DNA of 64,000 nucleotides from Paraburkholderia tagetis (lineage in GTDB: Bacteria; Pseudomonadota; Gammaproteobacteria; Burkholderiales; Burkholderiaceae): contig NZ_JAKLJA010000016.1 of the NCBI RefSeq assembly GCF_022213065.1, forward strand, positions 79,219 to 143,218, written 5' to 3'. Position 1 is the stretch's first letter. Each line of letters starts with the position of its first letter. This document shows, piece by piece, positions 42,792 to 51,860 of the stretch. The translations under genes and the position numbers were made by a program. A model generated the notes under the pieces. The model made no database searches, was not told the DNA's origin, and worked only from the letters and a program-made list of their open reading frames with translations.

Positions 42792-43655
42792 TTAGACGGC
42801 AAGTGGCGTGACCGGAAAGACGGCGTTGATCTGCCCAGTACCCGAACTGCCGAAATATGGCGTGACGACTTCAGCGCGCCCTTCGTAGCGGTCCCAGCCG
42901 AGCGCGCCCAGCAGCATGGCCGTATCGTGCATGCCGCCTTCGCCCCAGCATTTTTCGGCGTAGAGCGGCAGCATGCTGCAAAAGGTCTTCCAGTCGCCGC
43001 GCTCCCAGAGCGAGACCACATGGCGGTCCGTCTCTTCGAGGAATGGGTCCCAGACCTTGTGCATGAACTGCTCGGCCGTGCCGTTATTGGCGAAGTGGTG
43101 GCTGAGCGAGCCGCTCGCGAGCATCGCCACGGTGCCGTCGTAGCGCTCTTCGATGGCACGGCGCACCGCGAGCCCGAAGCGCGCGCTCGCGGCGAGGTCG
43201 TGCCACATGCACCAGCCCGCCACCGATACCGTTTTGAAGTGCTGATCGGCGTTCATGTAGCGCATCGGCACGAGCGTGCCGTATTCGAGTTCGAGCGTGG
43301 TCTCGCTATGCGCGCGGCTCTTGACGCCCATTTCGTTCGCGACGTCGGCAATCAGGTGGCCGAGCGCGGGATTGCCCGGGTACGCGTACTGCATGTTCTT
43401 GATGAAATGCGGCAGCTCGTTGCTCGTGTAATTGCCTTCGAAATGCGGCGCGCAGTTGATGTGATACTCGCTGTTCACGAGCCAGTGCACGTCGAACACG
43501 ACGATCGTGTCCACGCCCAGTTCGCGGCAGCGCTGGCCGATTTCGCGGTGACCGTCGATGGCGGCCTGGCGGCAGCCCTTGTGCGGGCCGTCGAATTCGG
43601 AGAGGTACATCGACGGCACGTGTGTGATCTTGGCCGCCAGCGCGAGTTTGCCCAT
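42792..43655 (-). CDS. hpaD: 3,4-dihydroxyphenylacetate 2,3-dioxygenase
   Basis: A 287-residue extradiol ring-cleavage dioxygenase of the LigB-type fold. It begins MGKLALAAKITHVPSMYLSE, and the metal region is FDVHWLVNSEYHIN. GSLSHHF in the second half carries further conserved histidines. It opens homoprotocatechuate to 5-carboxymethyl-2-hydroxymuconate semialdehyde. The start at 43655 is chosen because upstream residues are not conserved. It lies between hpaE and hpaF. Confidence 0.92.
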   Translation of the reverse strand: MGKLALAAKITHVPSMYLSEFDGPHKGCRQAAIDGHREIGQRCRELGVDTIVVFDVHWLVNSEYHINCAPHFEGNYTSNELPHFIKNMQYAYPGNPALGHLIADVANEMGVKSRAHSETTLELEYGTLVPMRYMNADQHFKTVSVAGWCMWHDLAASARFGLAVRRAIEERYDGTVAMLASGSLSHHFANNGTAEQFMHKVWDPFLEETDRHVVSLWERGDWKTFCSMLPLYAEKCWGEGGMHDTAMLLGALGWDRYEGRAEVVTPYFGSSGTGQINAVFPVTPLAV

Positions 43656-43672
43656 TACGGTTGACTCCTTGT

Positions 43673-45130
43673 TCAAGCGCCCCAGCGCGGAATGTGATGC
43701 GAGCCCATCGAGACGCACACGTTCTTCGGCTCAAGAAATACTTCGTAGCTCCAGGTACCGCCTTCGCGGCCCACGCCCGAAGCCTTCGACCCGCCGAACG
43801 GCTGGCGCAGATCGCGCACGTTCTGGCTGTTCACGAAGCACATGCCGGCTTCCACGGCGGCGGCCACGCGCAGCGCGCGGCCGGTGTTCTCGGTCCACAC
43901 GTAGCTCGACAGGCCGTAGGCGATGTCGTTGGACATGCGGATGGCGTCGGCTTCGTCGTCGAAGGGAATCAGGCACGCAACCGGCCCGAAGATCTCTTCC
44001 TGCGCGATGCGCATGCGATTGTCGACATCGACGAACACCGTGGGCTGCACGAAATTGCCGTATTTCAGGGCCTCCGGCAGCGCGGGCGCATCGAGCCCGC
44101 CGCACGCGAGCGTCGCGCCTTCCTTCGGCCCGAGCTCGATATAGCTGCGCACCTTGGCGAGATGGCCCTGGCTGATCATCGGGCCGACAACGGTTTTCTC
44201 GTCGAGTGGGTCGCCCACCACGATGCGCTTCGCGCGCTCGACGAAGCGCTCGGCGAACTTCGCGTAGATCGAGCGTTGCACGAGAATGCGCGAGCCCGCC
44301 GTGCAGCGCTCGCCGTTGTTCGAGAAGATCATGAACACAGCGGCATCGAGCGCGCGTTCGAAATCGGCGTCTTCGAAGATCACGAACGGCGACTTGCCGC
44401 CCAGCTCCATCGAGAACTTCTTGAGGCCCGCGGTTTGCACGATGCGGTTCCCCGTGGCCGTCGACCCGGTGAAGGAGACTGCGCGCACATCGGGGTGCGC
44501 GACGAGCGGCTCGCCCGTGTCCTTGCCGAAGCCGTGCACGACGTTCAGCACGCCTGATGGAATGCCCGCTTCGAGCGCGAGCTGGCCGAGCATGGACGCG
44601 GTGAGCGGCGAAAGCTCGCTCATCTTGAGCACCGCCGTGTTGCCGAACGCGAGGCACGGCGCCACCTTCCAGGTGGCCGTCATGAACGGCACGTTCCAGG
44701 GCGAGATGAGCGCGCATACCCCAACGGGATGAAACAGCGTGTAGTTCAGATGCGTGCTCGTGGGGTAGGTATGGCCGTCCACGGCCGTGCACATTTCGGC
44801 AAAGTAAGTGAAATTGTCGGCGGCGCGCGGCACGAGCTGCTTGCCCGTTTGCGAAATGGTCTGGCCGGTATCCTTCGTTTCGGTCAGCGCGATTTCGGGC
44901 ACGTTCTTCGCAATCAGCTCGCCCAGCTTGCGCACGAGCTTCGCACGCTGCGCCGCGGGTTTCGCGGCCCAGGCGGGGAACGCGTGCTTCGCGGCGCGCA
45001 CGGCCAGGTCGATTTCCTCTGCGCCGCCGCGCGCGACTTCCGCGAGCACATCCTGGTTCGCGGGGTCGACGGTCTCGAAGTAGTCGCGCCCCGCATGGGC
45101 GCGGCCGTCGATCAGGTGTTCAATGCGCAT
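43673..45130 (-). CDS. hpaE: 5-carboxymethyl-2-hydroxymuconate semialdehyde dehydrogenase
   Basis: A 485-residue NAD-dependent aldehyde dehydrogenase. The catalytic Cys is in NNGERCTAGSRIL and the Glu in MELGGKSPFVIF; the coenzyme loop is FTGSTATGNRIV. It oxidises the ring-cleavage semialdehyde to 5-carboxymethyl-2-hydroxymuconate. Its start overlaps the end of hpaG2 by 11 bases, and hpaD follows after 17 bases, so the operon is tightly packed. Confidence 0.92.
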   Translation of the reverse strand: MRIEHLIDGRAHAGRDYFETVDPANQDVLAEVARGGAEEIDLAVRAAKHAFPAWAAKPAAQRAKLVRKLGELIAKNVPEIALTETKDTGQTISQTGKQLVPRAADNFTYFAEMCTAVDGHTYPTSTHLNYTLFHPVGVCALISPWNVPFMTATWKVAPCLAFGNTAVLKMSELSPLTASMLGQLALEAGIPSGVLNVVHGFGKDTGEPLVAHPDVRAVSFTGSTATGNRIVQTAGLKKFSMELGGKSPFVIFEDADFERALDAAVFMIFSNNGERCTAGSRILVQRSIYAKFAERFVERAKRIVVGDPLDEKTVVGPMISQGHLAKVRSYIELGPKEGATLACGGLDAPALPEALKYGNFVQPTVFVDVDNRMRIAQEEIFGPVACLIPFDDEADAIRMSNDIAYGLSSYVWTENTGRALRVAAAVEAGMCFVNSQNVRDLRQPFGGSKASGVGREGGTWSYEVFLEPKNVCVSMGSHHIPRWGA

Positions 45131-45929
45131 GGCGTTCTCGCTCGGTTCTCACTGACTTCTGTTGCGTCGGGGCGGCGCGGCCGAACTCGGCGTCGGACGC
45201 GATCGTATTGACAAGGCGACCGAGGCCGTCGATTTCGCAAATCACCTCGTCGCCGGCATTCACGTTGACGACGCCTTCGGGTGTGCCCGTGAGAATCACG
45301 TCGCCGGGCGCGAGCGTCATGAAGCGGCTCAAATACTCGATCAGTTCGGCAATGCCGGTGACGAGGTCGCGCGTATTGCCGCGCTGCTTCAATTTGCCAT
45401 TCACATACGTGCGCAATTCCAGTGCGTTGACGTCGGCGATATCGGCGGCATCGACGAACCACGGCCCGAGCACGGTGCCGCCGTCGCGGTTCTTCACGCG
45501 CAGGTTCGGGCGATAGTAGTTCTCCAGATAATCGCGGATCGCGTAGTCGTTGGCGATGGTATAGCCCGCGACGTACTGCATGGCGTCGTCGCGCGCGACC
45601 TCGCGCGCCGTGCGGCCGATCACGACTGCGAGCTCGCACTCGTAGTGCATGAACGTGACATCGGCAGGGCGGCGCGTGACGCCGCGATGCCCGATCACGC
45701 TGCCCGGCCCCTTGAGAAACACGAGCGGCTCGTCCTGCTGCGTGAATTGCAGTTCTTTCGCGTGCTCGGCGTAGTTCAGGCCGAGCGCGAAGATCGTGCC
45801 GGGCTCGAACGGTGCGAGCCAGACGACTTCATGCTCCTCGCGCACGCGCCCGTCGGCGAGACGCACGCGGTTGCCATCGGGTCTTGCTTCGTGGATGGCG
45901 CCGGCATAGGCAACGCGACCTCGCATCAT
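45120..45929 (-). CDS. hpaG2: Opet decarboxylase/isomerase subunit, C-terminal type
   Basis: A 269-residue fumarylacetoacetate-hydrolase-fold enzyme. The metal ligands are in MHYECELAVVIGR, and GDVILTGTPEGVVNV is the conserved C-terminal motif. In E. coli one HpaG protein has two such halves; here they are two genes, this one matching the second half. It acts on 5-oxo-pent-3-ene-1,2,5-tricarboxylate (decarboxylation and isomerisation). ATG 45929 has AAGGAG seven bases upstream and overlaps the hpaG1 stop by four bases (ATGA). Confidence 0.88.
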   Translation of the reverse strand: MMRGRVAYAGAIHEARPDGNRVRLADGRVREEHEVVWLAPFEPGTIFALGLNYAEHAKELQFTQQDEPLVFLKGPGSVIGHRGVTRRPADVTFMHYECELAVVIGRTAREVARDDAMQYVAGYTIANDYAIRDYLENYYRPNLRVKNRDGGTVLGPWFVDAADIADVNALELRTYVNGKLKQRGNTRDLVTGIAELIEYLSRFMTLAPGDVILTGTPEGVVNVNAGDEVICEIDGLGRLVNTIASDAEFGRAAPTQQKSVRTERERHAH

Positions 45930-46711
45930 GCTGCGGCTCCTTGCTTGGCGGTATGTGCGGCCGTTAGCGGTGCGATGAATTCGATGGCGAGCGCGGGCCA
46001 GTCGGCAATCGAAATAGTTGCGCGCGCACCCGTATGCGCGATGGGGGCGCCATGCGGCACGCCGAGCGTGAGCACGTCGCCGGCCGAGAGCGTCATGAAA
46101 TCGGTCACGTCCGCGAGCAGTTGCGCGACACCGCGCACGCAGGTGGACGTATTCGCGCTGAAACGCGGCTCGCCCTCGATATCGACATGGATCGCGAGCC
46201 GGTCCGGATCGGCGACATGCTTGCGCGCCTGCACCGTTGGGCCGATCACGCAGAAGCCGTCGCGAGCGCGAAAGCGCACGGACGGACGATAGACGCTCTC
46301 GTGCGGCACGCTGAGGTCGGCCACCAGCGTATAGCCCGCGATGTAATCGAACGCTTCATGCGGCTCGACGCGCGAGGCGGTGCGGCCGATCACGATGCCG
46401 AGCGACGCGCCTACCTGAACGCCTTGCGCATCCGGCACGCTCACGCGCGCGCCGTGACCCGCGAGCGTATTGCGCGGCTTGAGATAGAGGATGGGGGCGC
46501 GGGGCGGCGCTTTGTAGGGCGGGGCGTTCACGGCATCGCCCAGCGCGTCGAGCGCGGCGCGGTCGTTGAGCAGCGTCCCGTATACGGCGCCGGATACGGG
46601 AGCCCGGCAGCGCGCGCCGCCCGCAAGCAGCGCGCGCGCTGCCGTTGCGCTCACGTCGCGCGGCAGGGCTTCGCCTTCGAGATGCAGCAGATGGTCGGCC
46701 AGTGAAAACAT
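45926..46711 (-). CDS. hpaG1: Opet decarboxylase/isomerase subunit, N-terminal type
   Basis: A 261-residue fumarylacetoacetate-hydrolase-fold protein. It has the segment GVQVGASLGIVIGRTASRVE in place of the usual E-x-E metal site, as HpaG N-terminal halves do, and ends with GDVLTLGVPHGAPIAHTG. It pairs with hpaG2. It is the first gene of the minus-strand hpa operon; a GTTTTC-CC-GAAAAC inverted repeat at 46722-46735 lies just upstream of its start and could be part of the promoter control. Confidence 0.85.
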   Translation of the reverse strand: MFSLADHLLHLEGEALPRDVSATAARALLAGGARCRAPVSGAVYGTLLNDRAALDALGDAVNAPPYKAPPRAPILYLKPRNTLAGHGARVSVPDAQGVQVGASLGIVIGRTASRVEPHEAFDYIAGYTLVADLSVPHESVYRPSVRFRARDGFCVIGPTVQARKHVADPDRLAIHVDIEGEPRFSANTSTCVRGVAQLLADVTDFMTLSAGDVLTLGVPHGAPIAHTGARATISIADWPALAIEFIAPLTAAHTAKQGAAA

Positions 46712-46858
46712 GTCGTGACTCGTTTTCCCGAAAACACTAATATGTGAGTGAGTCTGCGCTTGCTATCATCCAGCGTCAACCATCGATGAAGATTTCGCGG
46801 GTTTTCCCTGGCCCTATACCTGTACGGCCGAAATGAACAAAGATTGAACGAAGCCACC

Positions 46859-47305
46859 ATGTCCGATTCGTCTCGCGCGTCCACCCGCGTTGCGCACCGT
46901 AACCTGCCCATGCTGCTTTTGCGTGCGCGCGAAAAGATGATGGAGCGCTTTCGTCCGCTGATCACGGCGCATGGGCTCACGGAGCAGCAGTGGCGCGTGA
47001 TTCGCGCGCTCAACGAGAGCGGGCCGCTGGAGCCGCGCCAGATCTCCGACTTGTGCACGATTTCGAGCCCGAGCATGGCGGGCGTGCTCGCGCGCATGGA
47101 GGCGCTGGGTCTCGTGACGAAGGAGCGCTTTGCTGATGACCAGCGGCGCGTGCTGGTGACGCTTACGAAGAAGAGTCATCAGCTCGTGAAGGCGATTTCC
47201 AGAGATCTGGAAGTGCGCTACAAGGCGCTTGAAGCGGAGGTGGGGCCGGAAGTCGTGGAGCGCGTATATCGCGCTATTGATGATTTGTTGGCTGGGCTTG
47301 AGTGA
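46859..47305 (+). CDS. hpaR: Homoprotocatechuate pathway repressor (MarR family)
   Basis: A 148-residue MarR-family regulator, nearly the length of E. coli HpaR (149). The N-terminal NLPMLLLRAREKMMERFRPL and helix TEQQWRVIRALNE are typical of HpaR, and the wing has ADDQRRVLVTLT. The ATG at 46859 is used rather than the TTG at 46844. It is divergent from hpaG1 across 147 bases, so it should repress the operon until a pathway aromatic acid binds. Confidence 0.9.
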   Translation: MSDSSRASTRVAHRNLPMLLLRAREKMMERFRPLITAHGLTEQQWRVIRALNESGPLEPRQISDLCTISSPSMAGVLARMEALGLVTKERFADDQRRVLVTLTKKSHQLVKAISRDLEVRYKALEAEVGPEVVERVYRAIDDLLAGLE

Positions 47306-47354
47306 GTGTGTGGCGCTTCAAGCCGGGCCCGCTTTTATGCACTGATCGAACCGC

Positions 47355-47666
47355 TCAACCCAGCGTGTCGAACGCCACATCGAGTTCGCTGGCCTTACCC
47401 GGCCGCACCACGCGCGCCACTTCCGCACCGTCGCGCAGAAAGATGAGCGTGGGCCAGAGCTTCACGCGGAACGAGCGGCCGAGCGCGCGGCCCGGGCCGT
47501 CTTCCACCTTGATGCGGCGCACGCCAGGATGCTTCGCGAACGCATCGCCAATCAAAGGCTGCGCGCCCTGGCAATAGCCGCACCAATCGGTGCCGAATTC
47601 CAGCACGGCGAGACCGCTCAGCGCATCGATCTCCTGGCGCGCGGGGGCTTTCGTGGCGTAGCTCAT
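47355..47666 (-). CDS. Thioredoxin-fold protein
   Basis: A 103-residue cytosolic thioredoxin-like protein with the active site WCGYC, where E. coli thioredoxin has WCGPC. The cis-proline loop is LWPTLIFLRDGAEV. The start at 47666 has GGGAG six bases upstream. The Tyr between the cysteines suggests a redox potential different from thioredoxin. It is convergent with hpaR and not obviously linked to a pathway here. Confidence 0.85.
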   Translation of the reverse strand: MSYATKAPARQEIDALSGLAVLEFGTDWCGYCQGAQPLIGDAFAKHPGVRRIKVEDGPGRALGRSFRVKLWPTLIFLRDGAEVARVVRPGKASELDVAFDTLG

Positions 47667-47782
47667 TGCATCTCCCTGAGAAATCATCTTCACACGATAC
47701 CGCAAGCGGCCCCGACACGCTGACGTCACCGCCGAGTCACTGCGTGTTGATTACGCGGCGTTATGCGAGGTTAGGCGCGAGG

Positions 47783-48583
47783 TCAGGCGAGCGCCCGCGT
47801 GGCAATCGTAGCGGTCGATTCGATGCGCTCGATGAGCCAGCCCTCGTCGCCATGCGTGGAAGCGATGGCGTCGATTTCGGCGAGCAGCGCATCGAGCTGC
47901 CCGCCCAGGCGTTCGCGCGAGAGGCTCGACATCGAGAGCGGGCGCGCCTTCAACTGCTCCGCGCTCACGCGCCGGTACTCGATCACCGAAATGCGCTCGA
48001 TGGCGGCGAACGCCGAGCGCGCGAGCACGTCGGTGTGGCTCTCCCATTGTGGCGAGCGGCGCATCTCGCGCGTGGGATCGGTATTGGCGTAACGGTCGAG
48101 CAGGTCGCGATATTGTGCGGCCCAGGGGCGCTGCGGGTCGTCGAGATGCGTTGTGTTGAAGAGCGCAATGGCGCCGCGTTCGCCGAGGATCGCATCGAGG
48201 CGCGCGAGCGTATCCACACGATCCATCCAGTGAAACGCCCGCCCGATCACCGCGAGGTCGAACTTGCCGAGCGCGGGCGAGAGGTCGTACGAACTGCCGC
48301 GGCGATACTCGATGTTCGGCGCGATGCCCGCGCCCAGTTGCGCGGCGACTTCGAGCATGGCGGGCTCCGGGTCGATCGCCACGGCGCTAGCCACCCAGCT
48401 CGCCAATGCGAGCGAGAGCTGGCCGGGGCCGCAGCCGAGGTCGAGCAGGCGCTGCGTGCCGTCGAGACCGGCGTGCTGCGCGACGCGGCGAATGAGTGCG
48501 GGCGAGTACGCGGGGCGGCCGCTCAGGTAATGCGGGGCGGCGTTGTGAAAGCGCTCGGGGATGAAAGGCGTGATCTGGTTCAT
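47783..48583 (-). CDS. Class I SAM-dependent methyltransferase
   Basis: A 266-residue methyltransferase. Motif I is LLDLGCGPGQLSLALA, and the acidic residue of motif II is in AVAIDPEPAMLEVA. The segment FDLAVIGRAFHWMDRVD is typical of the UbiE/trans-aconitate-type group that methylates small molecules. The start at 48583 (MNQITPFIPERF) matches the family. It stands alone on the minus strand before the thioredoxin-like gene, and its substrate is not known. Confidence 0.85.
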   Translation of the reverse strand: MNQITPFIPERFHNAAPHYLSGRPAYSPALIRRVAQHAGLDGTQRLLDLGCGPGQLSLALASWVASAVAIDPEPAMLEVAAQLGAGIAPNIEYRRGSSYDLSPALGKFDLAVIGRAFHWMDRVDTLARLDAILGERGAIALFNTTHLDDPQRPWAAQYRDLLDRYANTDPTREMRRSPQWESHTDVLARSAFAAIERISVIEYRRVSAEQLKARPLSMSSLSRERLGGQLDALLAEIDAIASTHGDEGWLIERIESTATIATRALA

Positions 48584-49213
48584 GGGGTATCGGACGATCG
48601 GGCTATCGGGAGACTCGCCCAGTCTGGGGACGCGCGCTGGTTGCGTCAAGGCGGATGGCCGCGCGTTCGACGCATGCTTGCCATTAAGGTGAGTCTTTTC
48701 GGGAGTGAGCGGAGCGCAGCGTGCAAGCGCACCGTCGAGGTGCCGCGTGCGCTAAGCGACGAATGGGTGCTTGACGAGAAAGTGTCTTGAAACAAGGGGG
48801 AAACGCGTAGCGATGCGCTGGTACGCAAGCGTATCGCGCCGCGCCGCTCAGCGGCGCAACGGGTGCGCGAGGCATCTTCATCGCGCAAAGGTGAGCGTTT
48901 TCGGGAGTGAGCCCGTGCGCCCGCCGTAGCGCACCGTCACGTGACCGGCTTGCCTCGCGATCAGCGAATCGACGCTTGTTTTCAGGGCTTTTCTTTGCGC
49001 CGGCCATGAGCCGTAGCAAGCGCGTGTGGCGCACGCATCGGCAAGAGATGTGCAAAGGTGAGAAGATTCGGGAGCCGTTCGACGCGCTGCGGGGCGGCCG
49101 GACGCCGCCACGAGCGACCCGGTGCGCTCGATGGACGGCTGTCTGCGATGGGTATATAAATAGCAGTGCGGGATTTTTTTCCACGACATACCAGCAAGGG
49201 GAAACGGTTCATC
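48584..49213. repeat. Intergenic region with three copies of a dispersed motif
   Basis: 630 bases without a convincing gene. It holds copies of the motif AAGGTGAGCNTTTTCGGGAG at 48686-48705, 48887-48906 and, more divergent, at 49055-49074. The spacing is about 200 and 170 bases. Open frames on the minus strand are Arg/Cys/His-rich translations of the repeat and look non-coding. Related copies lie at 33242 and 33369. Confidence 0.65.
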
Positions 49214-49489
49214 ATGACGAGCGACGACACGCAAAAGGATGACGCTCAAGCGCCTGGCGGCGACGCGCGCAAGCAGGATCTGGAGAATCTCAACGCGGCG
49301 TTGTCACACGTCGACGAAGGCGTGAAGAGCGGCAGCATCGCCAAGGGCGCGGCCAAGGGGCTGGTCTTCAGCCTGATCGAAACGCTGGGCGCGCTGGTGG
49401 GCGACCCGGACCTGCCCGAGCATGCGCGCTCGGGCTATGAAGGCTTGCTGGAAGCGGCGCGCGAATTGCGCGTGAAGCTGGAGCGCTGA
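49214..49489 (+). CDS. Small conserved hypothetical protein
   Basis: A 91-residue soluble protein. The N-terminal 25 residues are acidic and Gln/Asp-rich; the rest is helical with two amphipathic helices (KGLVFSLIETLGALVGD and HARSGYEGLLEAARELRVKL). There is no signal peptide. A good AAGGGGAAA ribosome site precedes the ATG at 49214, and a clear terminator follows, so it is a real single-gene unit. I do not recognise the family. Confidence 0.65.
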   Translation: MTSDDTQKDDAQAPGGDARKQDLENLNAALSHVDEGVKSGSIAKGAAKGLVFSLIETLGALVGDPDLPEHARSGYEGLLEAARELRVKLER

Positions 49490-49505
49490 GCAACCACAGA
49501 AGACC

Positions 49506-49565
49506 GCGCGGGCGGCGTGCATCACGGGTGTGGAACCCGGGGCGCGCCGCCCGCGCTTCTTTTTG
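49506..49565 (+). terminator. Rho-independent terminator
   Basis: A 12-bp perfect stem (GCGCGGGCGGCG / CGCCGCCCGCGC) with a 27-base loop is followed by TTCTTTTT on the plus strand, 16 bases after the small hypothetical gene. Confidence 0.75.
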
Positions 49566-49569
49566 GGCT

Positions 49570-50044
49570 TCGCGAATCGGCGAGTAGCGCGGCGGCCGGG
49601 CCGCGCGGCGCCTCGCCAATCCGCAGTTCCCGTGTGCCATGCCAGTCGGCGCAACGTTGCAGCGCGCGCCGCAGATCGCTCACGAGACGGCCACTCGCGC
49701 GCACGCCCGGCTCAAGACGCCACGACTCAATATCGGCAGTACGAAGTAATCCTGTTTGCGCTTGTGATGTGCGCGGGCAGATGGCATGCGATCGCATAGT
49801 CGAAGCCGAACAGTGCCGTTGCGCGCTTGCGGTCCCATGCGATCGGAGCGAATGGCGAGAGCAGCGTGGAGGCCGTCGAGGCCAGCGCGCCACTCGCGGC
49901 ATCGTCGATGAGCGGTGCGAAGTCGCGATGCACGAACGCATCGTGCTTCCAGTCTTCCACGCGCACGGGCACGAGATCGCCTGCGTCGGCGCTGCGAAGA
50001 TAGCGCGCCCGCGCCGGCTGGCGTGTCGAGCACCGTCTCGTCAC
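49570..50044 (-). pseudogene. Decayed 3' part of a ycaQ-type gene
   Basis: Three minus-strand frames together read as the C-terminal third of a YcaQ-like winged-helix protein (DNA crosslink repair glycosylase family). One frame gives LVPVRVEDWKHDAF, then TLLSPFAPIAWDRKRATALF and FGFDYAIACHLPA. A second continues HHKRKQDYFVLPIL. A third carries IESWRLEPGVRASGRLVSDL. At least two frameshifts break it, and the N-terminal two thirds are missing. It begins exactly where the upstream flavoprotein gene ends, suggesting that a deletion joined the two. Confidence 0.7.
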
Positions 50045-51813
50045 GCATTCAAGCCTGCCATGGCGGCCATGGCGGCCGGCGTCACGGTGGCGCGCGGCAC
50101 AGGCGCCGCGCTAAGCCACTGGTGGATTTGCGCGACCACGGCCGCGCCTTCGCCCACCGCTGCCGCAACGCGCTTGGTCGAGCCCGCGCGCGCATCGCCG
50201 ATCGCGTAGATGCCATCGACCGACGTGGCGAGGCTGCACGATGCGTCGTTCGCGCCGGTGAGCACGAAGCCGTGCATGTCGAGCGCCACGCCGCATTCGT
50301 GCAGCCAACTGGTGTTGGGATCGGCGCCTGTGAAGAGGAACAGATGGCGCGCGTCGAAGCGCTCCGCGCCCGACGAAGGGCACTGCGCTTTCAGGCGGAT
50401 GGCCGCGAGCCCGGCGTCGTCTTCCTCGAGCGCGCCGATCTCGCACTGCGGATGCACCGTGACGTTGGGCAGCGATGCGATCCGGTCGATCAGATAGCGC
50501 GACATCGTCGATTCGAAACCGGACTTGCGGATCAGCACGTCGATATGGTGTGCGTGCGAGGCGAGATAGACGATTGCCTGGCCCGCCGAGTTGCCGCCGC
50601 CCACCAGCACGACGTTCTCGTGCTTGCAGAGCTTTGCCTCGACCGGCGAGGCCCAGTAGTAGACGCCGCGCCCCGTATAGCGGTCGAGTCCGGCAATCGC
50701 GGGCCGCCGGTAGATCGCGCCGCTCGCGATCACGACGGTGCGCGCACGCACGTTGCCGCTACAGGTTTCGAGGCGGCGCGGCTCCTCGTTGCAATGGAGC
50801 TTGCGCACCATGACGGGAATGGCCACGTGCGCGCCGAACTTCTGCGCCTGCACGAACGCGCGGCCCGCGAGCGCCTGGCCGGAGATGCCGGTGGGAAAGC
50901 CCAGATAGTTCTCGATGCGCGCGCTGGCGCCGGCCTGGCCGCCCGGGGCGCGCGCGTCGAGCACGATCACCGAAAGACCCTCGGAGGCCGCGTACACAGC
51001 GGTCGCGAGGCCGGCCGGCCCGGCGCCCACCACGGCCACGTCGTAGACGCGCTCGCCATCGAGTTCGGGCAACAAGCCGAGGCAGGTGGCGAGCTCGGGC
51101 GAGGTGGGGTGGCGCAGCACCGAGCCATCGGGGCAGATCACGAGCGGCAGGTCTTCGTTGCGCGCCGCGAAGCGCTCGATCACGCAGAGCATCGCGCTCT
51201 CGTCGCGCTCGTCGAACACCGAGTACGGATGGCCGTTGCGCGAGAGAAAGCCCTGTAGCGAGAGCATGGAAGGGTCGTCGTGCTTGCCGACCAGAATCGG
51301 GCCGCCCGCGCCTTTCTCGATCAGCGCGACGCGCCGCAGGATCAGCGCGCGCACGATGCGCTCGCCCAGTTCGGCTTCGGCGACGATGGCCGCGCGCAAG
51401 CGCTCGGGCGGGATGAGCAGCGCCTCGACCGGCTCGAGCGCGAGGCCGTCAACGAGCGACGGCCCGCCCGAGAGCTGGCCCACTTCGGCGAGGAAGCTGC
51501 CGGGTCCATGCTCGTTGATCAGCCGCTCGTGACCGAGTCCATCGCGTTGCAACACCTTCACCTGGCCGCAGAGCAGCACGAACATGCCGGGGCCGGTCGT
51601 GCCCGTCTGAAACAGCAACTCGCCCGGCTCCCAGCGACGCCGCTCGCCAAAGCGCGAGAGCCGCGCGATCTCATCGTCGGTGAGAATCGGGAACATCTGG
51701 TGGCGCCGCGTGGAGAGCGTCGAGAAGGGCGCTTCGGCGGGTTGCGGCTGCGTATCGGAAAGCGTGGAATGCGAGGCCTCGTAGCGAGGCGGCTCAGTTG
51801 CAATAGAGCCCAT
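50041..51813 (-). CDS. Cyclic-nucleotide-binding domain fused to thioredoxin-reductase-like flavoprotein
   Basis: A 590-residue protein with three parts. Residues 40-160 are a CNMP-binding/Crp-type domain (FGERRRWEPGELLFQTGTTG, FLAEVGQLSGGPS). Residues 175-245 look like a thioredoxin/glutaredoxin fold without a CxxC pair. From about residue 257 it is a thioredoxin-reductase-like flavoprotein (VAVVGAGPAGLATAVYAASE, second nucleotide site VVLVGGGNSAGQAIVYLA, C-terminal GIYAIGDARAGSTKRVA). Where true reductases have CATC, this has GVYYWASPVEAK, so the redox disulfide is missing. It follows the DedA-rhodanese gene by 47 bases as an operon. Confidence 0.88.
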   Translation of the reverse strand: MGSIATEPPRYEASHSTLSDTQPQPAEAPFSTLSTRRHQMFPILTDDEIARLSRFGERRRWEPGELLFQTGTTGPGMFVLLCGQVKVLQRDGLGHERLINEHGPGSFLAEVGQLSGGPSLVDGLALEPVEALLIPPERLRAAIVAEAELGERIVRALILRRVALIEKGAGGPILVGKHDDPSMLSLQGFLSRNGHPYSVFDERDESAMLCVIERFAARNEDLPLVICPDGSVLRHPTSPELATCLGLLPELDGERVYDVAVVGAGPAGLATAVYAASEGLSVIVLDARAPGGQAGASARIENYLGFPTGISGQALAGRAFVQAQKFGAHVAIPVMVRKLHCNEEPRRLETCSGNVRARTVVIASGAIYRRPAIAGLDRYTGRGVYYWASPVEAKLCKHENVVLVGGGNSAGQAIVYLASHAHHIDVLIRKSGFESTMSRYLIDRIASLPNVTVHPQCEIGALEEDDAGLAAIRLKAQCPSSGAERFDARHLFLFTGADPNTSWLHECGVALDMHGFVLTGANDASCSLATSVDGIYAIGDARAGSTKRVAAAVGEGAAVVAQIHQWLSAAPVPRATVTPAAMAAMAGLNA

Positions 51814-51860
51814 CAGGCGTTTCTCCTCATGCGCGCGGCGGTGCAGAGGCGCCGCGCGGA

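Noticed and set aside
48646..49249. Overlapping minus-strand frames of 80-166 codons
   Set aside because: They translate the dispersed motif and GC-rich hairpins into Arg/Cys-rich text, lack ribosome sites, and overlap each other in several frames.
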